From assembly GCA_964431735.1 (NCBI GenBank), contig CAYSLJ010000189.1:1-13314 (forward strand): a stretch of 13,314 bases of DNA, in the 5' to 3' direction. The notes under the pieces were generated by a model that did no database searches, was not told the origin of the DNA, and saw only the letters and a program-made list of their open reading frames with translations. Below, piece by piece: positions 6,285 through 13,103 of the stretch. A program made the position numbers and the translations under genes. Each line of letters starts with the position of its first letter. Positions within the stretch are counted from its first letter, which is position 1. The DNA is from CALARM01 sp964431735. Lineage in GTDB: Bacteria > Vulcanimicrobiota > SpSt-956 > JAKJGF01.

Positions 6285-8057
6285 TTAAGTTAAAAGTCCC
6301 CATTCCAGGCTTCTGTGAACTCTGATTATCATACCTGTTATCTGTGCAATAGTTTCAAAAACCTTCGGATAATCTTCAAGATATTTATAAAGCTCTTCAC
6401 TTTCTATTGCAAGGACTCCGAGAAAACTGTTAATAAGTATTATGGGGCAGAGAACGGCACATTTTGTATTTTTTGAGAGTATCCCCGATGCAATTACATC
6501 TTCCGTATTTTTTATGATAACAGTTTTCCTGTTTAACATAATTTTTTCAATAACAGTATTTTTTATTGGTTTTTTTTCTGTCTCTTCGAAGCGTTCGCTT
6601 ATTTCCGGGAAAGCAGTGAAAATCTGTATATGTTCTCCTGATTTATCCATAGTTATCACCCGTGCCGAATCGAAGGAAAGGGAAGTTCTGAGTTCTTCCA
6701 TAATGTTCCTTAATTTTTGCTCTATAAATTCTCCGCCTGATGCCATTAAGATAGCTCTGTTCAGAAATTGAAATTCCTTGAGTTTTGCCGTAATTTTTTC
6801 TTCTTCTTCCATTCTGAAGGTTATATCTCTTATAACACATATTCTGCTCAGAATTTTATCTCCGTCAAATATTCTCGATCCGGTGACTTCCAGTTTAAGA
6901 GGTTTCCTGTCATGGGTAAAGGCTTCTACCTGAAGAGGAGGTAATTGCAATCTGGGATCTCCCTCCAGAGGGGCCCTGAAATATTGCATGGCTTTTATGG
7001 CACTTTCAGGAGGCAGAAAATTTACAAAATGTTTTCCTGTAAATATTTCTGCAGGGAGGCCGAATATTTTTTCCGCCTTTCTGGTTATATATGTAATAAC
7101 GCCTTCTTTATCAAGTGTTAATATCAGATCATTTGCATTTTCAACCATAAGACGAAATATTTCCCCTGATTTTTTAAGTTCTTTCAGATTATCTTCGTCT
7201 TTAACCGGCTGTGTAACAAGTTCCCCTTTATAGATTTTCTGAAGTTCTTCTTTTATTTCCAGGGCAGTTTGAAATCTATCTTCCTTTTTTAGAGCCATAG
7301 CTTTAAGAATTATCTGTTCAAATCCTTTTGATACTTCATTGTTTAAGGAAGAAGGTTCGGGAAGAGGATCTTTTTTAGCAGTCAGTCTGTTTATAGAATC
7401 TGTTGGCAGGGTTCTGGTTATGAGATAATATATGGTTGCTCCCAGTGAGTATATGTCACTTAAGGGATCGGTTCCTTCAATACCATATTGCTCCGGAGGG
7501 GCAAAATGGGGTGTAACGCTCTGTGCTGCTACATGGGTTTTGACTTTATCTGATTTTAGCTTTGATATACCAAAATCTATAAGCATAATGTATCCCTTTT
7601 CAGAGAGCATAATATTCTCCGGTTTCAGGTCTCTGAATACGACAGGCTTGGAAGGGTGGGAGTGAAGATAGCCAAGAATATCACATAGTTGAAAGAACCA
7701 GTCCATTATTTGATCCTGTGATAAATAAGAAACGTTTTTTTCCACTATTTCATAAAGATTATTCCCTGAAATGTACTCCATTACGAGATAATACTTGCCT
7801 TCATACACAAAATAATCTTCCACCTTCGGAAGCTGTGGATGTTCCAGAGTAACAAGTATTTCTGCTTCAAATCGAAATTGTTTTGTTTTTTCTTCTATAT
7901 TTATATCATCTCCGCATGTATCCAGCATCTCTTTAATGGCCCATTCTTTTTTTTTCAGCAGATCATCTGCCAGATAAATGCATCCGTATCCTCCTTCTCC
8001 TATTTTCTTTTTTATCTTATAACGTTCCCTGAGTATTATTCCTTCGGATAAAGCCAT
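6285..8057 (-). CDS. Ser/Thr protein kinase with PAS and GAF sensor domains
   Basis: 590 residues counted from the ATG at 8057. An ATG at 8063 is only 2 nt from AGGAG (8066-8070), while 8057 is 8 nt away. The Hanks-type kinase domain (about 12-275) looks intact: glycine loop GEGGYG (20-25), Lys42 in AIKE, Glu64, catalytic FRDLKPEN (Asp143, Asn148; Phe replaces the His of HRD), DFG (161-163) and a PHFAPPEQY activation segment end. A PAS domain follows (about 300-415), opening with an ENANDLILTLDKEG-type strand and ending in IRDIT, then a GAF domain (about 430-580). There is no membrane segment, so it is a cytosolic sensor kinase. The ligand is unknown. Its likely promoter region carries a diverged copy of the 54-bp element. 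It heads the minus-strand gene run. Confidence 0.92.
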   Translation of the reverse strand: MALSEGIILRERYKIKKKIGEGGYGCIYLADDLLKKKEWAIKEMLDTCGDDINIEEKTKQFRFEAEILVTLEHPQLPKVEDYFVYEGKYYLVMEYISGNNLYEIVEKNVSYLSQDQIMDWFFQLCDILGYLHSHPSKPVVFRDLKPENIMLSEKGYIMLIDFGISKLKSDKVKTHVAAQSVTPHFAPPEQYGIEGTDPLSDIYSLGATIYYLITRTLPTDSINRLTAKKDPLPEPSSLNNEVSKGFEQIILKAMALKKEDRFQTALEIKEELQKIYKGELVTQPVKDEDNLKELKKSGEIFRLMVENANDLILTLDKEGVITYITRKAEKIFGLPAEIFTGKHFVNFLPPESAIKAMQYFRAPLEGDPRLQLPPLQVEAFTHDRKPLKLEVTGSRIFDGDKILSRICVIRDITFRMEEEEKITAKLKEFQFLNRAILMASGGEFIEQKLRNIMEELRTSLSFDSARVITMDKSGEHIQIFTAFPEISERFEETEKKPIKNTVIEKIMLNRKTVIIKNTEDVIASGILSKNTKCAVLCPIILINSFLGVLAIESEELYKYLEDYPKVFETIAQITGMIIRVHRSLEWGLLT

Positions 8058-8092
8058 GAACATTACTCCTTTGCGTCAGAGTCAGCTTTTTT

Positions 8093-8120
8093 CGTGACCT
8101 GTAACGCGTCACTGGTCACG
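8093..8120. repeat. Short CGTNACG-type heptamer array
   Basis: Three units (8100-8120: TGTAACG, CGTCACT, GGTCACG) follow CGTGACC. CGTGACC (8093-8099) and GGTCACG (8114-8120) form a 7-bp stem. It lies in the kinase leader, 36-63 nt upstream of the start, and could affect its translation or transcription. Confidence 0.6.
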
Positions 8121-8177
8121 CGAGGATAATTGCTGATAAATTTTGTAATAAAAAAACAGCAAGTCTCTCTAAAATAA

Positions 8178-8196
8178 ATTCTATGTTTAATAGAAT
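8178..8196 (-). promoter_or_regulatory. Inverted repeat with possible kinase -10 box
   Basis: ATTCTAT (8178-8184) and ATAGAAT (8190-8196) are exact inverted repeats around 5 nt. Read on the minus strand, the site contains TCTATTAAACATAGAAT, close to TCTATTAAATCATATATT that ends in the permease -10 box. TAGAAT (8183-8178) would be the -10; the -35 is poor. It could be both an operator and a promoter. Confidence 0.4.
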
Positions 8197-8236
8197 ATTT
8201 CCTTCACTTTCATATGTTTTCTCTATATTTATTGAA

Positions 8237-8271
8237 AATTGCGTTTAAAAATGACAGGTGATTTTACATAC
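8237..8271 (-). promoter_or_regulatory. Diverged third copy of the 54-bp element
   Basis: The plus strand here matches the reverse complement of the element without gaps: ATTGCGTTT (8238-8246) and GACAGGT (8253-8259) are exact and correctly spaced, and by eye about 22 of the first 33 positions agree. The GGT..A.TT.AC palindrome core is partly kept. The orientation points at the minus-strand kinase gene, as the two perfect copies point at theirs. Confidence 0.5.
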
Positions 8272-8304
8272 AAGGGAAAAAGAAATTTGTTATAGAATAT
8301 TCAG

Positions 8305-8380
8305 AGTGAAAAGTGAAAGGTGAAAAGTGAATAAAATAAGACATTACCTGCCATTCACTATTCACTACTCACTATTCACT
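8305..8380. repeat. Large imperfect hairpin of AGTGAAN heptamers
   Basis: Four heptamers of the AGTGAAA type (8305-8332) face four ATTCACT-type units (8353-8380) across a 20-nt loop; 23 of 28 positions pair. The same heptamers build the hairpin at 1291-1345. It sits between divergent promoters, where it might block read-through of leftward or rightward transcription. Confidence 0.7.
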
Positions 8381-8398
8381 AATTACAGATTTATATGC

Positions 8399-8452
8399 AT
8401 TAACTATAATTTTCAGTAAAGGTGAATTTACCTGTCGTAAAAAAACGCAATC
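8399..8452 (+). promoter_or_regulatory. 54-bp upstream element, copy 2
   Basis: Identical over all 54 bases to 1-54; bases on its right diverge at once. The first base lies 104 nt before the -10 box at 8503, exactly as in copy 1. The palindrome AGGTGAATTTACCT is at 8420-8433. An internal TATAAT (8405-8410) has ATTACA 17 bp upstream, so an alternative transcript starting inside the element is possible. Confidence 0.7.
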
Positions 8453-8479
8453 TTTGTTGAAATTTTCTATCTTCAATCA

Positions 8480-8508
8480 TTCATTTTATCTTTTTTATCT
8501 GGTATAAT
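8480..8508 (+). promoter_or_regulatory. Extended -10 promoter of the homocysteine methyltransferase/MTHFR gene
   Basis: TGGTATAAT at 8500-8508 is a consensus extended -10. The -35 at 17 bp is poor (TTCATT, 8480-8485), as expected for extended -10 promoters. CATTTTATCT (8482-8491) recurs at 86-95 in the permease promoter. The leader would be about 125 nt and include the repeats at 8532-8615. Confidence 0.65.
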
Positions 8509-8531
8509 ATGAATTTGATGAAGTGTTAAAT

Positions 8532-8615
8532 AGTGAAGAGTGAAGGGTGAGTAGTATGGGCGAACACGGTTCGTCCGGTACCGGTGAAACCACGCATTAC
8601 GTACCACGCGCCACC
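8532..8615 (+). repeat. Stacked repeats and hairpins in the leader of the methionine-pathway gene
   Basis: In order: a single-arm AGTGAAG heptamer array (8532-8555); a GC-rich stem GGGCGAAC/GTTCGTCC with a 3-nt loop (8558-8576, one G:T pair); the palindrome CCGGTACCGG (8575-8584), which overlaps it; and four heptamers ending in CATTACG, TACCACG, CGCCACC (8588-8615). All would be transcribed just upstream of the ribosome site at 8627-8632. Confidence 0.6.
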
Positions 8616-8641
8616 ATTCTTAATATGAGGAGAAAAAAATT

Positions 8642-10480
8642 ATGACCAATAAATTTTTGGATTTACTCGAAGGCGACGGAGTAGTTGTTTTCGACGGAGG
8701 AATGGGAACTGAGATTTACAAAAGAGGTATTTATATAAATAGATGTTTTGATGAATTGAATCTGTCCGGTCCGAATTTAATTCTTGAAATACATAAAGAT
8801 TATATAAACAGCGGTTCTGATGTGATACAGACAAATACCTTCGGCTCAAATGTATATAAACTTAAAGCATATGGATTTTCTGATAAAGTAAAAACAATAA
8901 ACTGTCATGGTGCAAAACTTGCAAAACAGGCAGCAGGTACATCGGCACTCGTAGCCGGTTCTATGGGACCTCTGGGGGTAAAGCTGGAACCATGGGGGAA
9001 CGTATCTCTTGAAGATGCAAAAGTGGCTTTTAAAGAACAGGCTACGGGATTACTGGAAGGAGGAGTAGATCTCTTCATAATAGAAACTTTCTCTGACCTG
9101 GGAGAAATCCATCAGGCAATACTTGCTGTAAGAGAAATCTGCAGTCTCCCCATAATAGCTCAGATGACGATTGATGATCATGGAAACAGTCTTTTTGGAA
9201 CCCCTCCTGAAGTATTTACTGCAAGGCTTGAAGAATGGGGTGCAGATGTAATAGGGATAAACTGTTCCCAGGGGCCCCAGGTAATGCTGGAGGTTCTGGA
9301 AAGAATGACTAAAATTACACATAAACCGATAAGTGTCCAGCCCAATGCAGGTGTTCCTGTAAGTGTAGAAGGTAGAAATATTTATCTCTGTTCCCCTGAA
9401 TATATGGCGACTTATGCCAAACATTTTATATTAAGCGGTGCAAAAATAGTGGGTGGTTGCTGTGGAACTGCACCGGAACATATAAAGGCCATAAAAAAAG
9501 CTGTTATAGCTCTCAGACCGAAAAAAACTATCGGTAAGATAGAAAAGAAAGAAAAAGAAGAAAAAAAGATGACTCCTGTACCGGTAAAAGAGAAATCTGT
9601 TTTTGCCAGAAAAATCAGTGAAGGAGAGTTTGTTACATCGGTAGAATTGCTCCCTCCCAGGGGATATGATGCTCAGAATGTTCTGAATGCGGCGAAATAT
9701 TTAAAAGAACAGGGAGTGGATGTAATAAATATACCTGATGGGCCGAGAGCAAGTGCAAGAATGTCTCCTCTCTGTCTTGCCGTACTTATTGAGCAGAAAA
9801 CAGGTATAGAAACAGTGCTTCATTATTGCTGCAGGGACAGAAATCTCCTTGGTATGCAGGCAGATATACTGGGTGCCTATTCTCTTGGTCTCAGGAATAT
9901 TCTCATAATAACGGGAGACCCGCCGAAAATGGGCAGCTATCCTGATGCAACTGCAGTATTTGATGTTGACTCTATAGGTCTTACAAGACTGGTTTCCTGT
10001 TTGAATCATGGTTATGATCTCGGAAAAACTTCTATAGAAAAACCTACAGGTTTTTTTACAGGAGTAGGTGTCGATCCCAGTGCCCTCGATCCTGATTATG
10101 AATTAAGGCGTTTTGAAGCAAAAGTAGAAGCAGGAGCAGAATTTGCCATAACTCAGCCAGTATTTGACGTAAGAGTTCTGGAAAAATTTATGAAAAAAAT
10201 AGAACATTGTAAAATACCTGTAATTGCAGGTATATGGCCCTTTGCATCCTATCGTAATGCCCTTTTTATGCAGCATGAAGTTCCGGGAGTTACGGTTCCC
10301 GATGAAATTATAAAAAGGATGAAAGAGGCAGATGAAGAAGGAAGGGCAATGGAAGAAGGCCTTGCCATAGCGAGAGAGATTCTGAAAAATCTTATGCCGA
10401 TTATTGACGGCGTTCAGGTCAGTGCACCTTTTGGAAAATATAAACTTGCCATGGATGTCATAAAGGCCGTAAAGGAATAG
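8642..10480 (+). CDS. Bifunctional homocysteine S-methyltransferase / methylenetetrahydrofolate reductase
   Basis: 612 residues, two enzymes fused. Residues 1-290 are a zinc-dependent homocysteine S-methyltransferase barrel: FDGGMGTE (17-24), zinc ligands Cys208 in GINCS and Cys273/Cys274 in GGCCGT. A charged Lys/Glu linker (295-318) leads to the FAD-dependent MTHFR barrel (about 320-612): catalytic Glu335 in SVELLPPRG, TGDPPKMG (424-431), and QPVFD (505-509). This architecture is known in bacteria (BhmT/MetF-like fusion). It makes 5-methyl-THF and transfers a methyl group to homocysteine. No cobalamin-binding domain is present, so this is not MetH; the methyl donor of the first domain is not certain. 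GAGGAG lies 9 nt before ATG. It is a monocistronic unit with its own promoter and terminator. Confidence 0.93.
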   Translation: MTNKFLDLLEGDGVVVFDGGMGTEIYKRGIYINRCFDELNLSGPNLILEIHKDYINSGSDVIQTNTFGSNVYKLKAYGFSDKVKTINCHGAKLAKQAAGTSALVAGSMGPLGVKLEPWGNVSLEDAKVAFKEQATGLLEGGVDLFIIETFSDLGEIHQAILAVREICSLPIIAQMTIDDHGNSLFGTPPEVFTARLEEWGADVIGINCSQGPQVMLEVLERMTKITHKPISVQPNAGVPVSVEGRNIYLCSPEYMATYAKHFILSGAKIVGGCCGTAPEHIKAIKKAVIALRPKKTIGKIEKKEKEEKKMTPVPVKEKSVFARKISEGEFVTSVELLPPRGYDAQNVLNAAKYLKEQGVDVINIPDGPRASARMSPLCLAVLIEQKTGIETVLHYCCRDRNLLGMQADILGAYSLGLRNILIITGDPPKMGSYPDATAVFDVDSIGLTRLVSCLNHGYDLGKTSIEKPTGFFTGVGVDPSALDPDYELRRFEAKVEAGAEFAITQPVFDVRVLEKFMKKIEHCKIPVIAGIWPFASYRNALFMQHEVPGVTVPDEIIKRMKEADEEGRAMEEGLAIAREILKNLMPIIDGVQVSAPFGKYKLAMDVIKAVKE

Positions 10481-10486
10481 TATCAT

Positions 10487-10517
10487 GCCGGTTGTGACTA
10501 TATCAGTCATAGCCGGC
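10487..10517 (+). terminator. Terminator hairpin after the methionine-pathway gene
   Basis: Arms 10487-10499 and 10505-10517 form a 13-bp stem (two G:T pairs, GCCGG base) with a 5-nt loop. It starts 6 nt after the stop and is followed by TTAAATAACAATTT, a weak T-tract. Confidence 0.7.
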
Positions 10518-10577
10518 TTAAATAACAATTTCAGGGAAATTGATCTGTTCTGTAAAATTACTATTGCTTATTTTCTA

Positions 10578-10672
10578 TTGTCTATTTCTTATAAGTAATT
10601 ATAATGATATAATAAGTCAGTGGTTATGTATATGACAGGGTATTTATAGTTTATTTCATAACGTTGTATAAT
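10578..10672 (+). promoter_or_regulatory. Candidate promoters for the dual-pseudokinase gene
   Basis: TTGTCT (10578-10583), 16 bp, TATAAT (10600-10605) is the better pair; a second TATAAT overlaps nearby at 10608-10613. A third perfect TATAAT (10667-10672) has TTTATA 18 bp upstream. The leader would be 215-290 nt long and include heptamer repeats. The region is AT-rich, so chance matches are likely. Confidence 0.4.
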
Positions 10673-10763
10673 TGTCGTAAGAAGGTGTAACAACCAATCA
10701 CGAATCACGATTTATTTAAATTCTACTGACCTGAGCATAAGCATTTAATAAGTGTCTTCCTCC

Positions 10764-10791
10764 TGTCACGCGTTACGCGTTACGCGTCACG
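10764..10791. repeat. Four tandem CGTNACG heptamers
   Basis: Units TGTCACG, CGTTACG, CGTTACG and CGTCACG are perfectly abutted. The sequence is far more GC-rich than its surroundings. It lies about 105 nt before the next gene, inside its probable leader. Confidence 0.75.
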
Positions 10792-10894
10792 AGAAAAGAT
10801 ATGTATTATTTATGCTCGCCACAGTAATAAGTTATGAAATACACTTGTGCGTTACATGTTATGTGTCGTGATTTTTATAAGCAGGTAATAACGT

Positions 10895-12988
10895 ATGTCA
10901 TCTGGAAAAGTTTTAAATAGTAGATATGAAATTATTAAGTTAATAGCAATAGTAGATTTTATTAATATCTACAGTGCTTTTGACTATAGTACTGAAGAGA
11001 AGGTACTAATAAAGGAACTTTCTTATATATTCCTTGATCCTGTAATAAAAGAGGAAGTGGTAGGAGAGTTTAAAAAAGAAAGCAAAATTTATCTTAAGAT
11101 TATTCATCCCAATCTGGCCCGTTATATAGATTATTTTGAACATATAGGCAAACTGTATATAATTATGGAACATTTTGAAGGGCAGAGTCTTAAAGACCTG
11201 GTGGAAGGATATGGTGGTTTTGTGGAACCGGAAAAGGTAATTTTATGGGGTATAAGCCTCTGCAATTTTTTGTCCTGTCTCCATGAGGCAAAGCCTGCAT
11301 CGATTATATTCAAAAACCTCTCACCTGATAGTATCTTTCTGAAAAATGACGGAGAATTAAAACTTTTTAATCTGGGTATGCCTCCTATAAATAATATTTA
11401 TAAAAGTACGACTAAAACCAGGAGTTTTCACAATTATTTTTCGTCACCCGATCAGTATAAAGGAAGAGTGGATATTAAATCTGATATTTATTCTCTCGGA
11501 GCAAACATGTATTATCTCCTTACCGGTTCTCTGCCTCCGGAGCCTTCAAAGCTTGCCACTACGAGAGAAATTATTCCTCCTCTCAGAAATTATAACAGAG
11601 AGATTTTATCCAATCTTGAAGATATAGTTTTAAAATCTATGTCTGTCGTAAGCAGTGACAGATATGACAGTACCGAAGATATGAAGAGAGAACTGAAGGG
11701 AGTTTACTTTAATATAATAGAGTTAAGAGAATCTGAAGAAGCGAGAACCAGAGAACAGAAACAGGAAGTTATGCCTGTTTATAAGAAAGATGATTTTTTG
11801 AAAAAGTTTCTTGATGTCAGAACTGTCATAGATACCGGTTCTGAGAAAGAGGAGAGACTCAGAAGATTCGATAAAATTTCTTCTGACATAAAAACGATAA
11901 AAGAGAAAAAGATGCTGGCAGATAAATATAATCCTTCAACAGAGGTTCTGAAAGGAGAAGTGGTTTTTCATGGCGAAACTCCTGAACCTGAACGGAAATT
12001 AAAGACACTTCTTGAACAGAAGAAGGAGGAAAGGAAAAGACGATCCACTCTGATGCTGGAGAAAGTTACGTCATCCATTTCTTCCGAAGACGGTGCCACT
12101 ATTTCATATATATATAACATACAGAATGAAGATCCGAAAAAGACACCTGTCGAATCTAAAAAAAGCGACATGGCAAAAAATACAATATTGAAAGAAAGAT
12201 ATAAAATTCTGGATATTATAAGTATTACACCTCTGAGTGTAAATTACATGGGCTATGATATAAAAACAAATAACTATCTTTTTATAAAAGAACTGACCGA
12301 TACCTTCAGGGATCTTGCCACCAAGCATCAGGCTATAGCACAGTTTAAGATGGAGGCGAAAATCCTTTTCAAACTCGTACATCCAAATTTGCCGAGATAT
12401 CAGGATTATTTTGATTATGAGTATAAAAGATATCTGATTATGGAATATATAGATGGAAAGAATTTAGAGATAATTGTAAATGAAACTCCAGGATTTATAG
12501 AGCAGAAACAGGTAATAAAATGGGGCATGGAATTATGTGATGTGCTGTCTTACCTGCATAATATGAAACCTGAACCCATAATTTTCAGGAATTTAAGACC
12601 TGATAATATTATCCTGTCAAAAACAGGACTTCTCAAACTTATGGATTTCGGTATATCCAAATTCTTTCAGGCTGACAGACAGACTCTGGAAGTAGCAAAA
12701 ATAATTAATCCTCATTTCTCTCCCTTTGAGCAGTACAGCGGTCGGACAGATGTAAGAACTGATATATATTCACTTGGAGCAGTCATGTATTTTCTTGCAA
12801 CAGGAGCAAAACCGGCAGATGCAATAGATATAAGTATGGAAACAAAGGTGTTGAAATCGTGCAGAGTATTTAATCCTGCTATATCACTGGAAATGGATAA
12901 CCTTATTTTAAAAGCCATGAGGATGTTCAAAGAACACAGACATCAAACCGTTGAAGAAATAAGAACGGAACTGAAAAAACTGCTTTAA
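10895..12988 (+). CDS. Dual pseudokinase: two tandem Ser/Thr kinase-fold domains without catalytic Asp
   Basis: 697 residues. Domain 1 spans about 10-275 and domain 2 about 432-697; they are joined by a charged, probably coiled or disordered linker (276-430). Both keep the ATP Lys (Lys40, Lys465), the alpha-C Glu (Glu62, Glu487) and the HPNL(A/P)RY and SDIYSLGA-like blocks. Both lack a glycine loop. HRDLKPEN reads FKNLSPDS in domain 1 (Asn141, Ser146) and FRNLRPDN in domain 2 (Asn566, Asn571), so the catalytic Asp is Asn in each. DFG is NLG (159-161) in domain 1 but intact (584-586) in domain 2. Phosphotransfer is therefore unlikely; a role as scaffold, allosteric partner or nucleotide sensor is inferred. 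The domains resemble the active kinase at 6285-8057, suggesting duplication and decay. The ribosome site is weak (AGG at 10883-10885). No membrane segment is seen. Confidence 0.85.
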   Translation: MSSGKVLNSRYEIIKLIAIVDFINIYSAFDYSTEEKVLIKELSYIFLDPVIKEEVVGEFKKESKIYLKIIHPNLARYIDYFEHIGKLYIIMEHFEGQSLKDLVEGYGGFVEPEKVILWGISLCNFLSCLHEAKPASIIFKNLSPDSIFLKNDGELKLFNLGMPPINNIYKSTTKTRSFHNYFSSPDQYKGRVDIKSDIYSLGANMYYLLTGSLPPEPSKLATTREIIPPLRNYNREILSNLEDIVLKSMSVVSSDRYDSTEDMKRELKGVYFNIIELRESEEARTREQKQEVMPVYKKDDFLKKFLDVRTVIDTGSEKEERLRRFDKISSDIKTIKEKKMLADKYNPSTEVLKGEVVFHGETPEPERKLKTLLEQKKEERKRRSTLMLEKVTSSISSEDGATISYIYNIQNEDPKKTPVESKKSDMAKNTILKERYKILDIISITPLSVNYMGYDIKTNNYLFIKELTDTFRDLATKHQAIAQFKMEAKILFKLVHPNLPRYQDYFDYEYKRYLIMEYIDGKNLEIIVNETPGFIEQKQVIKWGMELCDVLSYLHNMKPEPIIFRNLRPDNIILSKTGLLKLMDFGISKFFQADRQTLEVAKIINPHFSPFEQYSGRTDVRTDIYSLGAVMYFLATGAKPADAIDISMETKVLKSCRVFNPAISLEMDNLILKAMRMFKEHRHQTVEEIRTELKKLL

Positions 12989-13073
12989 TATTCACATCAT
13001 AATACACTGCTGTGCTGTAAAAGGTAAATAAGGAACTGTCTGAAAATAATTACATAATAGTTATAATTTATAT

Positions 13074-13103
13074 CGTGACGCGTCACGCGTTACGCGTGAC
13101 GCG
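13074..13103. repeat. Palindromic CGTNACG heptamer array
   Basis: Units CGTGACG, CGTCACG, CGTTACG and CGTGACG, then CG. Positions 13079-13103 form a perfect 25-nt palindrome about T13091, and 13074-13087 is a second, nested palindrome. It lies about 85 nt after the pseudokinase stop and could form a hairpin in either transcript. Confidence 0.75.

Larger units (their letters stand above)
8058..8641. other. 584-bp divergent control region
   Basis: No credible gene is seen; the longest short frames lack ribosome sites. Reading rightward it holds a heptamer array, a weak kinase promoter with an inverted repeat, a diverged element copy (minus strand), a large heptamer hairpin, element copy 2, an extended -10 promoter, and a leader with a heptamer half-array, a small GC hairpin and another heptamer array. 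Individual entries follow. Confidence 0.7.
10481..10894 (+). other. 414-bp gap before the dual-pseudokinase gene
   Basis: It contains the terminator, promoter candidates and several heptamer stretches: two AATCACG units (10696-10709), the array at 10764-10791, and degenerate GTTACAT-type units (10851-10871) close to the next start. No gene is seen. Confidence 0.65.

Noticed and set aside
8509..8641. SAM or cobalamin riboswitch before the methionine-pathway gene
   Set aside because: I see none of the conserved S-box, SAM-II or cobalamin-box sequence; the leader is made of dispersed repeats and small hairpins.
9050..9424. Minus-strand 124-codon frame inside the methyltransferase/MTHFR gene
   Set aside because: It is antisense to highly conserved zinc-binding and barrel motifs and lacks a start signal.
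8642..10480. Cobalamin-dependent methionine synthase MetH
   Set aside because: The protein has the homocysteine domain but then an MTHFR barrel, with no pterin, cobalamin or reactivation domains.
10103..10528. Minus-strand 141-codon frame across the end of the MTHFR domain
   Set aside because: It is antisense to conserved MTHFR sequence and starts past the terminator hairpin, with no ribosome site or coherent domain.
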